Below are positions 49,411-60,062 of a stretch of DNA of 64,000 nt, one piece after another. Origin of the DNA: Epiperipatus broadwayi. Lineage: Eukaryota; Onychophora; Udeonychophora; Euonychophora; Peripatidae. The DNA is taken from contig JAQFVV010000030.1 in assembly GCA_028023455.1 (NCBI GenBank), positions 62,001 through 126,000 of the forward strand, written 5' to 3'. Under the pieces are notes generated by a model, which saw nothing but the letters and a program-made list of their open reading frames with translations, made no database searches and was not told the origin of the DNA. The number at the start of each line of letters is the position of its first letter. The first letter of the stretch is position 1. The translations under genes and the position numbers were made by a program.

Positions 49411-49441
49411 AACAATGTAACGAACATCTGTGCTCGTTACA

Positions 49442-49935
49442 ATATATATAATTCAAATAAATCTATTTAACACATTATCCAAATTTTAATAAATATATTT
49501 GTTACTGGAAGTACTTTCAATTGTTACACTGACAATCTTTATCAACCATCAATTAGTACAAATTTACACAAAATAAAAATTCTTATATTACCCATCATTC
49601 AATTCATTCAAATTTCCCACAATTCTGTTGTTTTTATATTAGCCAATTGTCTATTTATTAAACCATCTTTATTTCTAGATATTATCATTGCTTTTTTGTT
49701 TTTCATTACATTGTTCAATTTGAATAATTTTCATATCTCTATTATCAAATTTAAAACCATAATTACATGTTTTATTATGATCAAAAATAATTGATGGCAT
49801 ATTCATACATATTGAAGTTTCATTTCCTTTCTGTATATGTTTGTACAATATCCTATGATCATTATATCAGTTTTGTAATGTACAGTTTGATTGCCCTATA
49901 TATTTCCTGTTGAAATTAGGGGTTATATATCATAT
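49442..49935 (-). pseudogene. PLE family B tail and endonuclease relic (minus)
   Basis: Inverted counterpart of 54256-54783. The minus-strand frames give RKYIGQSNCTLQN, HRILYKHIQKGNETS, and CNYGFKFDNRDMKIIQIEQC: the second half of a GIY-YIG domain and its C-terminal extension. The non-coding tail includes TTGATAA...GATTGT...ACAATTGAAAGTAC (49506-49550), a degenerate hammerhead-like order. Truncated just before the YIG motif. Confidence 0.65.
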
Positions 49936-50310
49936 AATTCTAGAGTTCATATTGGTCATTAATTGGCTTGTTTGAAGTCGTTTTTGTTTACAAATAATTA
50001 TTTGTGTGTGTTACTGATAAAATTAAAATATTGATGTATTTATTACTGATATGTTAAATGTTGGTTATAGAAGGAATATTATTTATACTACAATTAAAAA
50101 TATAATAAAAATAAAACTAATAATAAAAATATTGAATAAATTAAAAAATGATAAATGGATTTTTATTTATTTTATATCTAATCAACAAGCTAAATTAATT
50201 AATAAACTTTATAGTGGTTTGTGTAGGGTAACTTTTTTCTCTTAAAATAATATAAATTGTATGATAAATAATTATAAAATCCCAGTATCTAAGTGTGAAC
50301 TAAGTTGTAT
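49936..50310. other. AT-rich spacer between nested PLEs
   Basis: A 64-codon plus-strand frame (50051-50245) is low-complexity (Ile, Lys, Asn) with no homology. I see nothing else. Confidence 0.4.
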
Positions 50311-50332
50311 TATATATATATATATATATATG

Positions 50333-50366
<34 letters not shown>
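50311..50366. repeat. (TA)n array, left flank of PLE-C pair
   Basis: TA runs with one TGTAAATA interruption, directly abutting the 3' end of the minus-strand PLE-C copy. Confidence 0.9.
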
Positions 50367-50377
<11 letters not shown>

Positions 50378-50407
50378 CATATTTTGCGGGTTCATCCGTG
50401 TTAAAAA

Positions 50408-50473
50408 CTTTTAATATCAATATACTGACATTTCGACTTGGTCACACAAGCCATCCACAGAGTTATAAAAAGG
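50408..50473 (-). ncRNA. Hammerhead-like fold in PLE-C 3' region (minus copy)
   Basis: Mirror of 54069-54133 with the same core sequence, including the CTGTGGA variant. Confidence 0.4.
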
Positions 50474-50554
50474 TAGAAAGACGGTTGTAGAGGCGCTACA
50501 ATCACTGGTTTGAATAAAACATTAAAAATCCCACCAATAGCAAAAATGTTAAAT

Positions 50555-52123
50555 TTAAGAATGTTTTTTAAAGAAATCTTTCCAAATAGGAGGAAGTTTG
50601 CACATATCATCTCGCTTATTGATACAATCTGGCCTTTTAAGTATCTCAATGGCTTCTCTGATTTTGCATTGGTAGAGATTATCACATCTGGATATGATCC
50701 TAGTACTAGAAAAATCTATTTTATGACCTGAATCTATAGTATGGAGTGAGAGTGCTGATGATGATGAGTGTTGTTTAACTGCATTAGCATGCTCATCTCT
50801 CCTAACACTGATGCGATGATTACTCATACCTATGTAAGAAGCTTTACAATTTTTACATGAGATTTGATAGACACCATGAGATTCAAGAGGGATTGAATCC
50901 TTAGGCTTGGTTATTATATTGCTGATCTTTTGATGAGCAGAAAATGCTGTATCTATGTTATAGCGTTTTAATATACGTCCGATACTGTCTGTAGTTCCTT
51001 TTACATATGGAACACAAATCCTAATAGCTGATTTATCATCTTTTTGTTTCCTATTTTGTCTATTTTGGGCTTGAAATAAGGCTTTTTTTATAAATTTGTA
51101 ATTGTAACTATTTGCTAATAAAACACTATTAATATGATTTATTTCTTCTTTCAGATGTGTGTCATCTGAAAGGTTAATTGCTCTATTTAAAAGAGTTTTG
51201 GCTACAGAAACTATCTGAGTTGGGTGATGATGAGAATGGAAATGTAAATATCTGTCTGTGTGTGTATCCTTTCTGTAAATAGAAAAAGATAAACTATTTG
51301 GTGTTCTGGTGACTAGAACATCAAGAAAAGGGAGTTTTCCATAAGACTCTGTCTCCATTGTAAATTTAATATGAGGATGCATATTATTTAAATGTAAGAA
51401 AAATACATCTAATGTATTTTTTCCATGTTGCCATATGACAAAAGTGTCATCTATGTATCTGAGCCAAATGAGAGGTTTTAAAGATGATGATTCTAAAGCA
51501 TGAGTTTCTATATATTCCATGAATAAATCAGCTATTACTCCTGAGATAGGTGAGCCCATAGGAGTACCAAAAACTTGTCTGTAATGCTGTCCATTGTATA
51601 CAAAATATGTATTTAAGAGACAATGTTTAATCAAAGCAATAATATGGTCTGGTAAATTGCAACGTTGTGAGATTATATTTAAAGCTTCATCAATTGGAAT
51701 GTTTGTAAACAAAGACACGACATCAAAACTGACCAGAATGTCACTAGCATTAATTTTTAAACTTTTTAAAACAGAAATAAAATGAAGAGAGTTTTTAATA
51801 TATGATTTAATAGATGGGATTGTAGGTTTAATGAAATCCGATAAGTATCTAGCTAAAATATGAGTTGGAGAACCTATTGCACTTACTATTGGACGAAGAG
51901 GGGTATCTGGTTTGTGAATTTTTGGAAGTCCATAAAATTTTGGACAGACACAAGATTTTTCACGAGGGATTATTTTATTTTTTATCTCTGTTTCAATAGG
52001 TGATTTATTAATAATACCTTTTGTTGTTTTTTCCAAATATGTAGTATGATCTCTTTTTGATAGTTTATAAGTTTTATCACTAAGCAGATCTAAAATTTTG
52101 TTATGGTAAATGTCACGATCCAT
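50555..52123 (-). CDS. PLE-C reverse transcriptase with GIY-YIG endonuclease
   Basis: 522 residues from an internal Met; the same frame is open further upstream to about 52247 and includes VVLPADKGNATVV, the usual PLE block before this point. RT features are LPKIHKP (66-72), FDVVSLFTNIP (133-143), GTPMGSPIS (186-194), the catalytic YIDD (223-226) and KLPFLDV (263-269). A linker with VPYVKG (371-376) leads to the GIY-YIG endonuclease: GVYQISC (417-423), YIG (430-432), the Arg after SNH, and EAIEILKR near 490-497. The protein would nick DNA and copy its own RNA at the nick. All RT and endonuclease key residues look intact. A frameshift in an A-run near 52237-52242 separates it from the N-terminal part, so full-length translation is doubtful. 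Confidence 0.92.
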   Translation of the reverse strand: MDRDIYHNKILDLLSDKTYKLSKRDHTTYLEKTTKGIINKSPIETEIKNKIIPREKSCVCPKFYGLPKIHKPDTPLRPIVSAIGSPTHILARYLSDFIKPTIPSIKSYIKNSLHFISVLKSLKINASDILVSFDVVSLFTNIPIDEALNIISQRCNLPDHIIALIKHCLLNTYFVYNGQHYRQVFGTPMGSPISGVIADLFMEYIETHALESSSLKPLIWLRYIDDTFVIWQHGKNTLDVFFLHLNNMHPHIKFTMETESYGKLPFLDVLVTRTPNSLSFSIYRKDTHTDRYLHFHSHHHPTQIVSVAKTLLNRAINLSDDTHLKEEINHINSVLLANSYNYKFIKKALFQAQNRQNRKQKDDKSAIRICVPYVKGTTDSIGRILKRYNIDTAFSAHQKISNIITKPKDSIPLESHGVYQISCKNCKASYIGMSNHRISVRRDEHANAVKQHSSSSALSLHTIDSGHKIDFSSTRIISRCDNLYQCKIREAIEILKRPDCINKRDDMCKLPPIWKDFFKKHS

Positions 52124-52772
52124 TACAACTGTGGCATTACCTTTATCAGCTGGAAGTACAACAATTGATTTGTCCGATTTTATATTATTTAATGCTTGTC
52201 TTTCTTTCTTTGAAAAATTATTTTTAGGAAGCTTAGCTTTTTTAAAATATTACAAATCTCAGCTCTAGCTAAATCAGCCGATGTAGAATCAATTTTATCA
52301 AGAGCTGATTCAACATTACAGACAATTTTCTCAAAAGGTATCCGGGAAGGTGTTAAAGCAAAATTGAAACCTTTTTCTAAAACCGAAATTTCATCTGTAG
52401 AGAGGGCTTTCTTAGATAAATTGTAAACGGTTTTTTGATTTGGATACATAATGTTTGGGGATTGTGTTCTAATTAGCATTTGCAATTTTTTCTTTTGCTT
52501 TGCTGTTACCAATTCCGAATCTTTAAACGATCGAAAACTTGCAATATGATCAAAACTAGTCCACAGTAAAGGATGTATTTTATTACTAAGGAATAAACGT
52601 AAATGTAGCAATACTTTATCAATTTTGTCTAAATTTTTCCGAGTTTCTTTAATAAAAGAGTTTAAAATAATATTGCTGGTTTTCCTTAGAATTTTACTAA
52701 CATTATAATTGTTCTTGTGAAACACAATTTTACAGCAAGTGGGTATAACGTTGTGATTTTTGCACGCTAACA
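51768..52772. other. Spacer of the PLE-C inverted repeat
   Basis: Single-copy part between the two arms. It is the N-terminal coding half of the minus-strand element and has no counterpart in the truncated plus-strand copy. Confidence 0.85.
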
Positions 52773-52773
52773 A
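52189..52773 (-). pseudogene. PLE-C N-terminal region, frameshifted from RT
   Basis: 194 codons that include KTVYNLSKKALSTDEISVLE followed by KGFNFALTP, the conserved N-terminal block that precedes RT in Penelope-like proteins. The preceding basic, helical region (IKETRKNLDKIDKVLLHLRL) is typical of this family. The frame ends at 52189, whereas the RT frame continues one register away. One A missing from the A-run at about 52237-52242 explains the shift. The 5' end is cut at 52772 by the junction with the inverted partner, so any upstream start codon and untranslated leader are missing or the Met at 52773 is fortuitous. Confidence 0.8.
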
Positions 52774-52789
52774 AAAAGTTTAAAAATTA

Positions 52790-53986
52790 ATGCTAGTGAC
52801 ATTCTGGTCAGTTTTGATGTCATGTCTTTGTTTACAAACATTCCAATTTGATGAAGCTTTAAATATAATCTCACAACGTTGCAATTTACCAGACCATATT
52901 ATTGCTTTGATTAAACATTGTCTCTTAAATACATATTTTGTATACAATGGACAGCATTACAGACAAGTTTTTGGTACTCCTATGGGCTCACCTATCTCAG
53001 GAGTAATAGCTGATTTATTCATGGAATATATAGAAACTCATGCTTTAGAATCATCATCTTTAAAACCTCTCATTTGGCTCAGATACATAGATGACACTTT
53101 TGTCATATGGCAACATGGAAAAAATACATTAGATGATTTTTTCTTACATTTAAATAATATGCATCCTCATATTAAATTTACAATGGAGATAGAGTCTTAT
53201 GGAAAACTCCCTTTTCTTGATGTTCTAGTCACCAGAACACCAGATAGTTTATCTTTTTCTATTTACAGAAAGGATACACACACAGACAGATATTTACATT
53301 TCCATTCTCATCATCACCCAACTCAGATAGTTTCTGTAGCCAAAACTCTTTTAAATAGAGCAATTAACCTTTCAGATGACACACATCTGAAAGAAGAAAT
53401 AAATCATATTAATAGTGTTTTATTAGCAAATAGTTATAATTACAAATTTATAAAAAAAGCCTTATTTCAAGCCCAAAATAGACAAAATAGGAAACAAAAA
53501 GATGATAAATCAGCTATTAGGATTTGTGTTCCATATGTAAAAGGAACTACAGACAGTATCGGACGTATATTAAAACGCTATAACATAGATACAGCATTTT
53601 CTGCTCATCAAAAGATCAGCAATATAATAACCAAGCCTAAGGATTCAATCCCTCTTGAATCTCATGGTGTCTATCAAATCTCATGTAAAAATTGTAAAGC
53701 TTCTTACATAGGTATGAGTAATCGTCGCATCAGTGTTAGGAGAGATGAGCATGCTAATGCAGTTAAACAACACTCATCATCATCAGCACTCTCACTCCAT
53801 ACTATAGATTCAGGTCATAAAATAGATTTTTCTAGTACTAGGATCATATCCAGATGTGATAATCTCTACCAATGCAAAATCAGAGAAGCCATTGAGATAC
53901 TTAAAAGGCCAGATTGTATCAATAAGCGAGATGATACGTGCAAACTTCCTCCTATTTGGAAAGATTTCTTTAAAAAACATTCTTAA
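52790..53986 (+). pseudogene. PLE-C second copy: partial RT plus GIY-YIG, inverted
   Basis: 5'-truncated homologue of the 50555-52123 gene, beginning within the RT block that precedes FDVVSLFTNIP. An extra T near 52848 shifts the frame, so the first 20 residues of the open frame are out of register. True homology starts at DEALNIISQRCNLP. From there it is intact: GTPMGSPIS, YIDD, KLPFLDV, VPYVKG, GVYQISC, YIG and the C-terminal PPIWKDFFKKHS. Without fingers and N-terminus it cannot be an active polymerase. The endonuclease half is complete. Confidence 0.9.
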
Positions 53987-53994
53987 ATTTAACA

Positions 53995-54176
53995 TTTTTG
54001 CTATTGGTGGGATTTTTAATGTTTTATTCAAACCAGTGATTGTAGCGCCTCTACAACCATCTTTCTACCTTTTTATAACTCTGTGGATGGCTTGTGTGAC
54101 CAAGTCGAAATGTCAGTATATTGATATTAAAAGTTTTTAACACGGATGAACCCGCAAAATATGTATTTTATATATT
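53995..54176 (+). repeat. PLE-C 3' non-coding region
   Basis: About 180 bp after the stop, identical in outline in the inverted copy (50367-50547). It ends AACACGGATGAACCCGC and a TA-rich stretch. Beyond it this copy has about 27 extra bp (AACCCGTGCAAATCTTCG...) before the (TA)n array. Confidence 0.8.
54069..54133 (+). ncRNA. Hammerhead-like fold in PLE-C 3' region (plus copy)
   Basis: Stem I is TATAACT opposite AGTATA with one bulge, extended by CTTTT opposite AAAAG. The core box is CTGTGGA (54081-54087; CTGANGA with A to T). Stem II is GGCTT opposite AAGTC around loop GTGTGACC. GAAA (54107-54110), TGTC as cleavage site and a minimal stem III complete the layout. PLE terminal regions commonly encode hammerheads with very short stem III. 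The core substitution, shared by both copies, makes activity doubtful. Confidence 0.45.
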
Positions 54177-54199
54177 TAACCCGTGCAAATCTTCGTTTT

Positions 54200-54202
<3 letters not shown>

Positions 54203-54255
<53 letters not shown>
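54203..54255. repeat. (TA)n array, right flank of PLE-C pair
   Basis: TA with one AATA interruption, sitting between PLE-C (left) and the truncated PLE-B relic (right). Confidence 0.9.
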
Positions 54256-54783
54256 TGATATGTGGTTGCAGAATGAAATATATAGGGGAATCAAAGTATA
54301 CATTACAAAAATTACATAATGATTATAGGGTATTGTATAAACATATACAGAAAAGAAATGAAACTTCAATATGTATGAATACTCTATCAATTATTTTACA
54401 TCATAATAAAATGTGTAATTATGGTTTTAAATTTGATAATAAAGATGTGAAAATTATTCAAATTGAACAATGTGTAATGAAAAATGAAGAATTAAGAAAG
54501 CAATGATAATATCTATAAATAGAGAGGATTTAATGAATAGACAATTGGCTAATATAAAATCAACAGAATTTTAGAAAATTTGAATGAATTGAATGATGGG
54601 TAATATAAGATTTGTATTTTGTGTAAATTTGTACTAATTGATGGTTGATAAAGATTGTAATTGTTACAATCAAAAGTACTTCCAGTAAAGAACATATATA
54701 TTAAAATTTGGATACTGTGTTAAGTAAATTTATTTGAATTATTATATTATTTAAAAACACAGACATTTAATAGTTATTGTTAT
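54256..54783 (+). pseudogene. PLE family B endonuclease and tail relic (plus)
   Basis: The frame reads CGCRMKYIGESKYTLQ, LYKHIQKRNETS, and CNYGFKFDNKDVKIIQIEQC: GIY-YIG from just before YIG to the C-terminal extension, then a broken end and an AT-rich tail. It is the inverted counterpart of 49442-49935. The tail (54645-54676) has TTGATAA, a GATTGT/ACAATC stem and AAAAGTAC, a degenerate hammerhead-like order. It runs tail-to-tail into another B tail from about 54787. Confidence 0.7.
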
Positions 54784-54863
54784 ATATATGTCTGTATTTT
54801 CAAATCATATAATAATTCAAACAAATCTATTGAACACAGTATTCAAATTTGAAATAAAAATAT

Positions 54864-56265
54864 TGTAACGGAATAGCGTTACATGGGATTTGAACCCAGG
54901 CATATGAGATTATATTAAACTATAATCAATTGACAAAATGAATGACAGGAACAAGACTTTTAAAAAAGCGGTCTTGCTTTAATAATAAACGAGAAACAGC
55001 CATTTCTAAAGCATGATCGCAGCTATATAAGAGTACCTGTCAAATTTATTGAAATAAAAAAGTAAAAGAGTTTTATTTTATTATTTTCTGTTTGTTTGTT
55101 AAGAATAAATCTATAATCATTAGTTGTAGTTTTTTTTTTCATTTTTAACTAATTAAAGAGATGATTATTGGATTAGACTATTATTGATTATTATTAGACT
55201 ATTGAAATCTAACAGAGATGCGTTGCTGAACATAAAATTCGCGGCTTGACCACCGGACCTCCGCGTCCAGCTCAGCTGATTGCCAATAGGATGCTCGTAA
55301 CACCAGAGAAACTTCACATAAGGATCACACATGCTTTTGAGACCTTGCAAATTGCCGGAATGCTTCGTTAAAGAAGAAACCATCACTCAGGATCCCATTA
55401 CAGTCTTTCTACGTTCCACAGGTAGCTATCTTTAAATTGTCGTATTCACTTATGCACCAAAATAAAATAACTTTAATAACCAGAACTATTAAAAAAAACA
55501 TTAAGCTAAAATGATAAAGTTACTCTTGACCATTAATGAACGATTCGAGAATCTAACCAAATAAGTTTGCCTACAGATTAACATTCTTTAAAATATGTGC
55601 GAAGTCACCTTGAAATCTATATTTAATTATCTCGGCTTGCTGATCATATACCTGCATTAATTTTTAGTAAACAGATTAAATAAAACATTTATTTAACTAG
55701 TATTTTTTGTTATTAATTGCTTGGAATTTCAACATAAATTTATATAATAGGAATGAGTGCTAGAGCGATCAAATTTGTTTGTATATGAATGAATGCATTT
55801 GATCTTTTTGGTGTTGGGATTTTATTTTATTTATGCTTATGTTTGTTACATTCTCTTAGATTAAATTAAGTTTGATTAATTTGTTCTGTGGGATATAGGG
55901 CAGGCCCTCATATAATAAGTAATTGATCGTGAGTGAAAGATCACAGATACGATGTAATTTGAAGGGTAATATTGGCTGTGTCCGTTTCTTGCTTCCGACT
56001 GGAGTGATGCACAGGCATGTTTTGTGATATAGTTGAGTGAGCTTATGCACATACATGGCGGACTCTTATAAAAGTTCTCCTGGCGCCTATTACTTGGATT
56101 CAATCCGAATTTACGTATAAAATAAATAAAGCGTACGTGTATATGTGTTTGAAATTATCTTCACAGAACATTATGTAATCCCCCGGACGCAAGAACACAG
56201 CAGGTTCGTAATAGTGATGTTATTGAGGGAGCGGTAGCGCGCTCACGCAACACTGGGCGGATACA
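54864..56265 (+). mobile_element. Solo-LTR-like insertion, 1.4 kb
   Basis: Starts TGTAACGGAATAGCGTTACA (a terminal hairpin) and ends GGATACA, with ATAT repeated on both sides. It interrupts a PLE-B tail whose uninterrupted form is present at 49445-49552, which fixes the boundaries independently. Inside are TATAAAAG (56067-56074) and AATAAATAAA (56121-56130), about 50 nt apart, giving a plausible U3-R-U5 order with short U5. The higher-GC block 55200-55430 holds no protein I recognise. The superfamily of the LTR element is not determined. Confidence 0.6.
56067..56130 (+). promoter_or_regulatory. TATA box and poly(A) signal of the LTR-like element
   Basis: TATAAAAG at 56067 and overlapping AATAAA signals at 56121 and 56125. 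The spacing fits a compact LTR in which the transcript starts about 30 nt after the TATA box and is polyadenylated shortly afterwards. Assignment is by sequence only. Confidence 0.4.
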
Positions 56266-56320
56266 ATATATTCTTTAATGGAAGTACTTTTGATTGTATT
56301 ACTGACAATCTTTATCAACC

Positions 56321-56322
<2 letters not shown>

Positions 56323-56355
<33 letters not shown>

Positions 56356-56420
56356 TTGATATTTTTATTGTAATGGCACATATATATATATATATATATA
56401 TATTGTGCCATTACAATTTA
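56323..56420. repeat. Two (TA)n runs, the second enclosed by a 15-bp inverted repeat
   Basis: The first TA run (56323-56353) follows the PLE-B tail. The second (about 56380-56402) is flanked by ATTGTAATGGCACA and TGTGCCATTACAAT, exact inverted copies. Confidence 0.85.
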
Positions 56421-59400
56421 GTCACTAGCTAAATTTATAGTAATGTGCATGTAAGAAAATGTAAAACCAAAATCATCATCACATTTTTATATAACAATAA
56501 ATGAAGCTGTAGGGCATCCAAGTTTAAACCCTACAAGGTCCAGTTCTAAAAGCTTTGAATAGAAACAGAGTGGGTCAACAATTATATTCTTTATTTGTTT
56601 GTGTGTTGATAGAAAGGTAATACACACAATTAAACTATTCAATTTTTAAATTTTTATGTTAAAAAGCAAAGTTATAATGCATACGTATAGGCAGTGTATG
56701 TGTAAGCTATTGAATTGTTTTATATTTCAGATATTTAAATTTCTTTAAAACTAACCCATGCTTGATCAATTCTAATATCTTATTCTATACTTCTATTTTG
56801 CCTTTCTATAATTGTAATTGGGATTTAAAAGCTAAGGATTTAATTTTAAATATTAGGGTTATAATTACTAAGCTAGCAATTATATTATTTAATGTTGGTT
56901 TATGAATGATTTGAAATGATAAAGTAAGTGTGTACATTACATACAGAAATTTACATTTATTAAATATTGAAAGAAAAGGAAGGGTTAAATCTGTCAAATT
57001 ATTTTTTTTGTACAATTTTATGTTAAAAGAGGAAATCTGTTGAATCAGATATCTATTTTTGAAGCAATTTTGTTTTTGTAAATGATTGTTTGTCACTTTG
57101 GGAGCTTAAGCTGGGTGGGAACTCTAGTTTTGAAATTGTCTTATCTTAAGATCTAAAGAAAGAAGCTCAAAAATTTGAAATGTTACCTAGGTGTAAGAAA
57201 AAAGGCTTAAGTCTATTTTTTTTAAGACAAAAGTGTCTGGAAACCAGGTGTGTGATTTTTTTTTGGGTTGGTCAAAAAATAGCAATTCACACTATCACTC
57301 TAATTGGGTGAGTTGACTCAAAAAAATTAGATATAAAAGCAGTCTGGAAAATCAGTTGAGATTAGATTAGATTAGATTATTGTTATTATAATATATTTGT
57401 GATAGAGACTTTTTAAGAATTATTAAAACTAAAGCAGACAAACATTTTTAGTTTTGCTAGATAATTTTTTTTTTAAATCATTTTTTTATGAAGTTTTGCA
57501 TGTTGAAAATATAAGAAATGACGGGGTAGAAAAATTATATATGTGTCCCATCCAGACCTGACCGTCGTGAGCCGCAGATCATATAGGAAAGAAAAGATGT
57601 CTTGTCTGAAAAATAATATTCTACATCTTTCAACTGACCAGAGAAATAAGATGTTTTTTAAATAGAAAGAAGAAAACATTTACCTGCATTCAAGAAGATC
57701 AGAAAGATGAATTAATCTACTGATAAATATTAATCATCAAGTTCAATTAATTGTTCCAGTAACTGAGTTTAAAACCCAGGAAATTTATAAACGTGAAAAC
57801 AACTGCTGTATTTCATCCACTAGAAAAATCATGCTTGATAGGAAGAGAAGAAAAATTAATATAAAGATTTCCAAATTGTCCACTAAAGCAAATAATCTCA
57901 ATAGGATCATCATCAAATAATTATACACTTTAAGAAAGAGATTGTTCCAAAGAAACACGGAAATTGTTGCTGTCAAAGATAGACATTAAACAAGAGAAAT
58001 TTGACTCATTAGAAGTCGCTACAAAGAACTGGTAGTATAATTTTTTTTTTGATATATTTTCTTTATGATATCAGAGTCTTAATAAATTTTTAGCAATAAA
58101 GTGGTATATTTTATTTAAAGAACTTTTAAAGACTATTCAGATCGATTAAAACAAGAATGTCTTACTAATAATAACTTTGATCTTCATAAATGATCTTGAA
58201 TGTATCAAAATTTTGTTTATTAATTTACAGTTATAAAATATTAACGTGTAAAATAATTTTTTGTATTATTATTTAGGTTTTAAATAATATGTTGTTATTA
58301 TGGGATAAAACACGCACATACATAATAATATTTTTATATGTGTATAATTGTGGGTGAATGTGATGTAATAATCTGTGTTGAAATATTAAATTATTTTGTT
58401 TTAAGAAAGTATAGCATTTCAGAGGTAGAAGGGAGGGGGAAAAATGATTTAAAACTTGTTCAGTAAAACTTGCTCTTTCCATTCTACTAACATTTTTTTA
58501 ACATTCTGCTTACCTGTTAGATTATAAGGTATGTGTGCCAATGAGTGATTTTTTTTTTTTTTATGAAATACTTTTTTTGTGGATACAATATACTTTTGAA
58601 ATACATTTATGGGAAAGGGGGAAGAATTCAAAATTTAATGTTATGATTTTAAAACAGTCGATTATGATTATTGTTAATATAAATTTTCATGTAAATATAG
58701 AAATTTTTATGTATATGTTAGAAATGCAGTAATAAATATTAGTTTATGTTATTAAATGAGGCATATATAGTTCATTAAGAGTAGTCTTTAGTAAGTGTGA
58801 TCATTCATCATCAATGGTTGAATATTAGTTGTTTAAGATATGATTGAATATGCTAAGATTAACAATAATTATGAATTTCTTTATAAAAATTAGGTTTTAT
58901 GTTTAGGCTTAGTCCTAAAGCTGTGGTTGAAACGATTTTCATTATCATTATCATCATCGTCATCATCATGTTTTAATTAATGAGCTGTTTAAATGTTCAA
59001 AGGCCATAAATAAATATTGATTTCATAATATTTAGTGATTTCTTAGTATTATTACCATCCCATCATCTATTTCATGCAAGGATAAGTGAATTGCCATCCT
59101 AAATTAATAGTAATCTGAGCTAATAAAACTTATAAAAAAATATTGAAACCCATTCGTTATGCTAAGATCTGAGAAATGATTTATGTCTAATGAATTCCGC
59201 TTCAGTTTAAAGATGTTTTATGTTACCTAGGTGTTTACTTAGATATTAGTGCATACAGTGATATGGCTCTAAAAAGCAAAATTTTCCATGTTTATTAGAA
59301 ATAAAGTACCAAAAAGGGATTCAAACCCGATACTTGTGAAAGGTTATTAGATATAACCGTGTCTAGATTCAAATAATCTAGTGGCGCCCTGCTAGACCAT

Positions 59401-59953
59401 ATTCACTTAGTATTTGTTTGGATATGCACTTAACATCAAACCAAGAAATGAAAGTGGATAAAATCTACTGTTTGTATACCTGAGCAGATATTTTATTGAG
59501 TTACTAGTGTGCTCACCTCACTTGATTACCATATACCTGAGTTATAATAGTTGTTATTAATAATTTGTTTATAATTATTGATATTGTGATATCTTGAGAA
59601 ATCTAATTATAGAAGTATGTTTCGTTGAATCCAATGACCCTTAATATGATTGATAACTCAGTCTGACCGTTTTGTTTAACAGCCATTACTCAGGTATTCT
59701 TCTCATAATTTAATTTAAGCTACAATGCTTTTCGTTTATTAAGCTAAATATTTATATTTGAATCTTTTCATAATTATTAAATACATTTGGATCATTTGAT
59801 CATCTTTATTAAGTTACAATGAATATAATATTTGAATATTTGAGATTTTAATAATATTTGGATTTTGACAAATCCAATGATATTTTAATATACAATTGAA
59901 TTTCTCTTTAATAATGTTACAATGATCTTATTGAGCTCCTTTAAAATTAGGTT

Positions 59954-59956
<3 letters not shown>
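56421..59956. other. AT-rich DNA without recognised gene
   Basis: A pentamer run (ATTAG)n lies at 57357-57378, just after a TATAAAAGCAGTC sequence. A related TATAAATAGTC stretch is at 60819, so both may be LTR-like promoters of one family (weak). A box B-like GGGATTCAAACCC is near 59319. No protein homology found. Confidence 0.35.

Positions 59957-60042
<86 letters not shown>
59957..60042. repeat. (TA)n array preceded by GGTTACAAT
   Basis: About 85 bp of TA with one interruption. GGTTACA at its left edge repeats the terminal motif seen next to other TA arrays here. Confidence 0.95.
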
Positions 60043-60043
<1 letters not shown>

Positions 60044-60062
60044 CCCAGATTAGCTTTAGACA

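Larger units (their letters stand above)
45653..49441. mobile_element. LTR-like segment bounded by TGTAACGA...TCGTTACA
   Basis: The termini are TGTAACGA (45653) and TCGTTACA (ending 49441), flanked by ATAT on both sides. The right end forms a hairpin with a second TGTAACGA at 49415-49422. The same terminal logic and the same ATAT duplication are found in the better supported element at 54864-56265. Subtracting the RTE insertion leaves about 2.2 kb with no retroviral-type coding sequence, so a solo LTR or non-autonomous element is possible. The family was not determined. Confidence 0.35.
50367..54176. mobile_element. Young inverted (head-to-head) pair of Penelope-like elements, family C
   Basis: A 2.4-kb minus-strand copy (50367-52772) and a 1.4-kb 5'-truncated plus-strand copy (52773-54176) meet at 52772/52773. 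The arms 50367-51767 and 52773-54176 are near identical: five amino-acid differences are visible over about 385 shared residues, plus one inserted T near 52848. The 1.0-kb spacer is the N-terminal part of the longer copy. Both 3' ends point outward, each near a (TA)n array: directly at the left, with about 27 bp in between at the right. The junction shows about 5 As of shared sequence. This is the youngest mobile DNA in the window. Confidence 0.9.
54787..56325 (-). repeat. Third PLE-B tail, split by the 54864-56265 insertion
   Basis: 54787-54863 plus 56266-56325 together align with 49445-49552 and, inverted, with 54640-54783. The right piece contains GGAAGTACTTTTGATTGT and GACAATCTTTATCAACCAT and stops at a (TA)n array. 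It is convergent (tail-to-tail) with the plus-strand copy. Confidence 0.7.

Noticed and set aside
50510-54140. Short frames 50510-50731, 51594-51785, 53810-54031 and 53856-54140
   Set aside because: Antisense or alternate-frame shadows of the two PLE-C genes.
55165-55386. 73-codon minus-strand frame, and on the plus strand a stretch ending in KLHIRITHAFETLQIAGML that vaguely recalls the end of a mariner-type transposase
   Set aside because: The resemblance is too weak and no catalytic motif is nearby; the block lies inside the solo-LTR-like insertion.
55856-56103. Two overlapping minus-strand frames as genes
   Set aside because: They overlap the candidate TATA box region of the LTR-like element and show no homology.
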